DNA of 8,355 bases from the NCBI GenBank assembly GCA_964245015.1, contig CAXTMA010000190.1:1-8355 (forward strand), read 5' to 3'. The stretch is from RH-AL1 sp964245015 (GTDB lineage: Bacteria > Pseudomonadota > Alphaproteobacteria > Rhizobiales > Beijerinckiaceae). Below, in pieces: positions 5,820 through 8,355 of this stretch (position 1 is its first letter; each line of letters opens with the position of its first letter). The notes under the pieces were generated by a model. It did not search any database and had not been told where the DNA came from. It was given only the letters and a program-made list of their open reading frames with translations. A program made the translations under genes and the position numbers.

Positions 5820-7409
5820 TCAGTGTCGGAAATGCCGCACGCCGGTCAGCACCATGGCGAGACCGGCCGCGTCGGCGGCGGCGATCACCTCCGCGTCGCG
5901 CAGCGAGCCGCCGGGCTGGATCACCGCCGTCGCGCCGGCCGCCGCCGCCGCCGCGAGGCCGTCGGCGAAGGGAAAGAAGGCGTCGGAGGCGACCACCGAG
6001 CCGTTCGCCAGGGAGTGCGCCTCGCCGGCGGCCCTCGCAGCATCCTGCGCCTTCCACGCGGCCATGCGCGACGCGTCGACCCGGCTCATCTGTCCGGCGC
6101 CGATGCCGACCGTGGCACCGTTCCTGGCGAAGACGATGGCATTGGAGCGGACGTGCTTGGCGACGGTGAAGGCGAAGACGAGATCGGCGAGTTCGGCGTC
6201 GCTGGGCGCGCGCCGGGTTACCACATCGAGGGCACCGACGACGAGGCTGTCGCGTGCCTGGGCGAGGAAGCCGCCGGCCACCGGGCGGATCACCGTGCCC
6301 GGCGCGGCCGGATCGGGCAGCGCGCCGGTGAGCAGCAGCCGCAGGTTGGGCTTGGCGGCGACGATCGCGATCGCCTCGGCGTCGGCGTCTGGGGCGACGA
6401 TCACCTCGGTGAAGATCGCCACGATGGCGCGCGCGGCGGCGGCATCGAGCCGGCGGTTCAGCGCCACGATGCCGCCGAAGGCCGACTGCGGGTCGCAGCG
6501 CAGCGCCTTGCCATAGGCTTCAACGAGCGTGTCGGCCTCGGCCACGCCGCAGGGATTGGCGTGCTTGATGATGGCGACGGCCGGCCGGCCGGTGAACTCG
6601 GCGATCAGCTCGATCGCGCCGTCGGCATCGGCGAGGTTGTTGAAGGACAGCGGCTTGCCCCCCACCTGCCGGGCGGTGGCGACGCCCGGCCGCGCGGGGC
6701 CTCCCGAAGACCCGCCGACATAGAAGGCGGCGGCCTGATGCGGATTCTCGCCGTAGCGAAGTTCCTGCACCAGCCGGCCGCCCAAGGCATGCCAGCCCGG
6801 TGCCTCCGCCCACGGGACCGGCCCGGCCATCCAGTTGGCGATGGCGGCGTCATAGGCGGCGGTGCGGGCGAAGGCCTTGGCCGCCAGCCGGCGGCGCAGG
6901 GCGAAGGTCGTGCCACCGTCGGCGACGGCGGCGAGCACGCTCTCGTAATCGGCGGGATCGACCACCACGGCGACGTCGGCGTGGTTCTTGGCCGCGCCGC
7001 GCACCATCGCCGGGCCGCCGATGTCGATCATCTCGACCGCGTCGGCCTCCCCGTCGCCTCGGGCGACCGTCGCCTCGAAAGGGTAAAGGTTGACCACCAG
7101 CAGGTCGATCGGCTCGATCGAATGGGCCAGCATCGCGGCTTCGTGCTCGGGGTTCTCGCGCACGGCGAGCAGGCCGCCGTGGACCTTGGGATGCAGCGTC
7201 TTCAGCCGCCCGTCCATCATCTCGGGAAAGCCGGTCAGGTCGGCCACTTCCGTCACCGCGAGGCCGGCCTCGGTGAGGATCCGGTGGGTGCCTCCCGTCG
7301 AGACCAGCACGACGCCTGCGGCGGCGAGGCCCGACGCGAAGGACACCAGGCCGGCCTTGTCCGACACGGACAGCAGCGCGCGGGCGACCCGCCTTTGATC
7401 AGAGGGCAT
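5820..7409 (-). CDS. purH: Bifunctional AICAR formyltransferase / IMP cyclohydrolase
   Basis: The 529-residue protein performs the last two steps of de novo IMP synthesis: formylation of AICAR by 10-formyl-THF, then ring closure. The N-terminal MGS-like cyclohydrolase domain (1 to about 195) shows LLSVSDKAG (12-20), STGGT (37-41) and GFPEMMDGRLKTLHPKVHGG (60-79). The transformylase domain shows RYGENPHQ (218-225), the catalytic IKHANPCG (281-288), SAFGGIVALNR (309-319) and GIGAGQMSRVD (435-445). It ends RHFRH, as the family does. Length is normal. The ATG at 7409 lies inside the end of mtaB with an 11-base overlap; AGGAG (7425-7421) stands 11 bases upstream, a rather long gap. Translational coupling to mtaB is therefore likely. 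No clear terminator follows the stop. Confidence 0.97.
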   Translation of the reverse strand: MPSDQRRVARALLSVSDKAGLVSFASGLAAAGVVLVSTGGTHRILTEAGLAVTEVADLTGFPEMMDGRLKTLHPKVHGGLLAVRENPEHEAAMLAHSIEPIDLLVVNLYPFEATVARGDGEADAVEMIDIGGPAMVRGAAKNHADVAVVVDPADYESVLAAVADGGTTFALRRRLAAKAFARTAAYDAAIANWMAGPVPWAEAPGWHALGGRLVQELRYGENPHQAAAFYVGGSSGGPARPGVATARQVGGKPLSFNNLADADGAIELIAEFTGRPAVAIIKHANPCGVAEADTLVEAYGKALRCDPQSAFGGIVALNRRLDAAAARAIVAIFTEVIVAPDADAEAIAIVAAKPNLRLLLTGALPDPAAPGTVIRPVAGGFLAQARDSLVVGALDVVTRRAPSDAELADLVFAFTVAKHVRSNAIVFARNGATVGIGAGQMSRVDASRMAAWKAQDAARAAGEAHSLANGSVVASDAFFPFADGLAAAAAAGATAVIQPGGSLRDAEVIAAADAAGLAMVLTGVRHFRH

Positions 7410-8355
7410 GCGGATCAGAGCTCCTGCGGAGCGAAACCTCGGCGCCCGAACCTGCCGCCCCCGAACCTGCCGGCCGAAGCTGCCGGCCGTCATGGCCGGC
7501 GACGGTCAGGATCGCGAGGGTGCCGGGCTCGGCGCCGCCGGTGGCGACCGGGGTGAAGTCCGGTGTCCGGCCGCGCCCGCCCCGCTCGACCAGCACCGGC
7601 AGGGTACGCCCGATCTGCGACCGCAGGTGGCGGCGCAGCGCCCGCGCACCGTCCTCGCGCAGCAGGGCGGCGCGCTCGCGCACGACCTCGGGCGCCACCG
7701 CCGGCATGCGCGCGGCCGGCGTGCCCGGTCGGGGCGAAAAGGGAAACACGTGAAGAAAGGCAAGGCCGCAGTCGTCGACAAGGGCACGGGTCGCGTGGGC
7801 CATCGCTGCATTCTCCGTGGGGAAGCCGGCGATCAGGTCGGCGCCGAAGGCCATGTCGGGCCGCAGCCGACGCAGCTCGTCGCACAGCGCCACCGAGTCG
7901 CGCCGGCTGTGACGGCGCTTCATGCGCTTCAGGATAAGGTCGTCGCCGCTCTGCAGCGACAGGTGGAGGTAAGGCATCAGCCGCTCTTCCTCGGCGAAGG
8001 CGCGGCGCAGCTCCGCATCGGCCTCCACGCAATCCACCGACGACAAGCGCAGGCGCGGCAGCTCCGGCGCGCCGCGCAGGATGGCGCGCACGAGATCGCC
8101 GAGCCTCGGCCGATCGGGAAGGTCGCCACCCCACGAGGTGAGGTCGACGCCGGTCAGCACCACCTCGCGGAAGCCGCGCGACACGAGGCGCCGGACGGCC
8201 GCCACCACCTCGCCGGACGGGGCCGAGCGCGCCGCCCCGCGCCCGAGGGGGATGGCGCAGAAGGTGCAGCCGTGGTCGCAGCCGTTCTGCACGGCGAGGA
8301 AGGCGCGGGTGTGCTCGTCCACGCCCTCGCACAGCGGGCTCGGCGGTGGCGCGAG
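7399..8355 (-). CDS. mtaB: tRNA t6A37 methylthiotransferase MtaB, N-terminus outside window
   Basis: The 318 visible codons run from the right edge to TGA at 7401-7399. This radical-SAM enzyme converts t6A to ms2t6A at position 37 of ANN-decoding tRNAs, using SAM and two iron-sulfur clusters. The radical-SAM cluster motif CDHGCTFC is at 8280-8257, preceded by the typical HTRAFLAVQNG. VVLTGVDLTSWG, LPRLRLSSVD, HLSLQSG and FSPRPGTPAARMP fit MtaB rather than MiaB or RimO. The missing N-terminal UPF0004 domain, with its own cluster, should lie beyond 8355. The C-terminal region resembles a short TRAM domain (about 7500-7620) that ends in a Gly/Ser/Ala tail with repeats. An apparent GTG start at 8322 is internal: the frame stays open to the edge and cuts just before the conserved region. 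It overlaps purH by 11 bases. Confidence 0.92.
   Translation of the reverse strand, partial: LAPPPSPLCEGVDEHTRAFLAVQNGCDHGCTFCAIPLGRGAARSAPSGEVVAAVRRLVSRGFREVVLTGVDLTSWGGDLPDRPRLGDLVRAILRGAPELPRLRLSSVDCVEADAELRRAFAEEERLMPYLHLSLQSGDDLILKRMKRRHSRRDSVALCDELRRLRPDMAFGADLIAGFPTENAAMAHATRALVDDCGLAFLHVFPFSPRPGTPAARMPAVAPEVVRERAALLREDGARALRRHLRSQIGRTLPVLVERGGRGRTPDFTPVATGGAEPGTLAILTVAGHDGRQLRPAGSGAAGSGAEVSLRRSSDPHAL
7446..7485 (-). repeat. Short imperfect direct repeats in the mtaB 3' end
   Basis: CCGAACCTGCCG occurs at 7446-7457 and 7461-7472, with a one-mismatch copy at 7474-7485 (plus-strand sense). Spacing is 15 then 13 bases, so the third copy is in another frame. The first two encode the repeated AGSG of the mtaB tail. 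This looks like local slippage in a poorly constrained tail shortly before the purH start. Confidence 0.6.

Noticed and set aside
5781..7556. 591-codon plus-strand open frame antisense to purH
   Set aside because: It mirrors purH codons, has Arg/Gly/Asp-rich composition and no motif. The opposite strand encodes a complete PurH.
8320..8322. GTG at 8322 as the start of mtaB
   Set aside because: The frame is open to the window edge, and starting here would remove the first domain that every MtaB has.
1..8355. CRISPR array, insertion sequence, tRNA or prophage
   Set aside because: I saw no regularly spaced repeats, no transposase or integrase motifs and no tRNA-like cloverleaf. All large genes are typical chromosomal housekeeping genes.

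Overview
The window is an ordinary chromosomal stretch of a GC-rich (about 70%) Gram-negative bacterium, most likely an alphaproteobacterium (Rhodospirillales/Azospirillales-like). This rests on protein style, strong third-position GC, an alphaproteobacterial-type MtaB and PurH, and a DbpA-like DEAD-box helicase. I see no mobile element, CRISPR array, tRNA or rRNA. I did not find a convincing undescribed multi-gene system.

Layout, left to right. (1) 1-314, minus: a small exported protein of unknown function, cut by the window edge, with a His/Cys-rich stretch. (2) 315-654: a 340-base divergent spacer with one strong hairpin. (3) 655-1533, plus: an NAD(P)-dependent beta-hydroxyacid dehydrogenase-family oxidoreductase. 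(4) 1534-3279, minus: a DEAD-box RNA helicase with a C-terminal DbpA-type RNA-binding domain; its stop codon directly abuts that of the dehydrogenase. (5) 3280-3564: a structured leader upstream of the helicase. (6) 3565-5142, minus: glycerol kinase glpK. (7) 5143-5373: a spacer with a candidate glpK promoter, a dyad and a palindromic GC-rich element. (8) 5374-5661, minus: a small YbjQ/DUF74-like protein. (9) 5662-5819: a spacer with several dyads. (10) 5820-7409, minus: purH. (11) 7399-8355, minus: mtaB, whose 5' end lies beyond the window.

mtaB and purH overlap by 11 bases and are almost certainly co-transcribed. This links a tRNA t6A37 methylthiotransferase with the last two steps of IMP synthesis. 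The DUF74-like gene, glpK and the helicase follow on the same strand with gaps of 158, 231 and 285 bases, each long enough for its own promoter. They are therefore probably separate units rather than one operon. glpK has no glpF, glpD or glpR beside it within the window.

The points most worth a second look are the hairpin-rich leader of the RNA helicase (with a G-U pair that favours the minus-strand RNA), the gapless tail-to-tail junction, the His/Cys cluster in the small exported protein, and a 12-bp in-frame triplication inside glpK.
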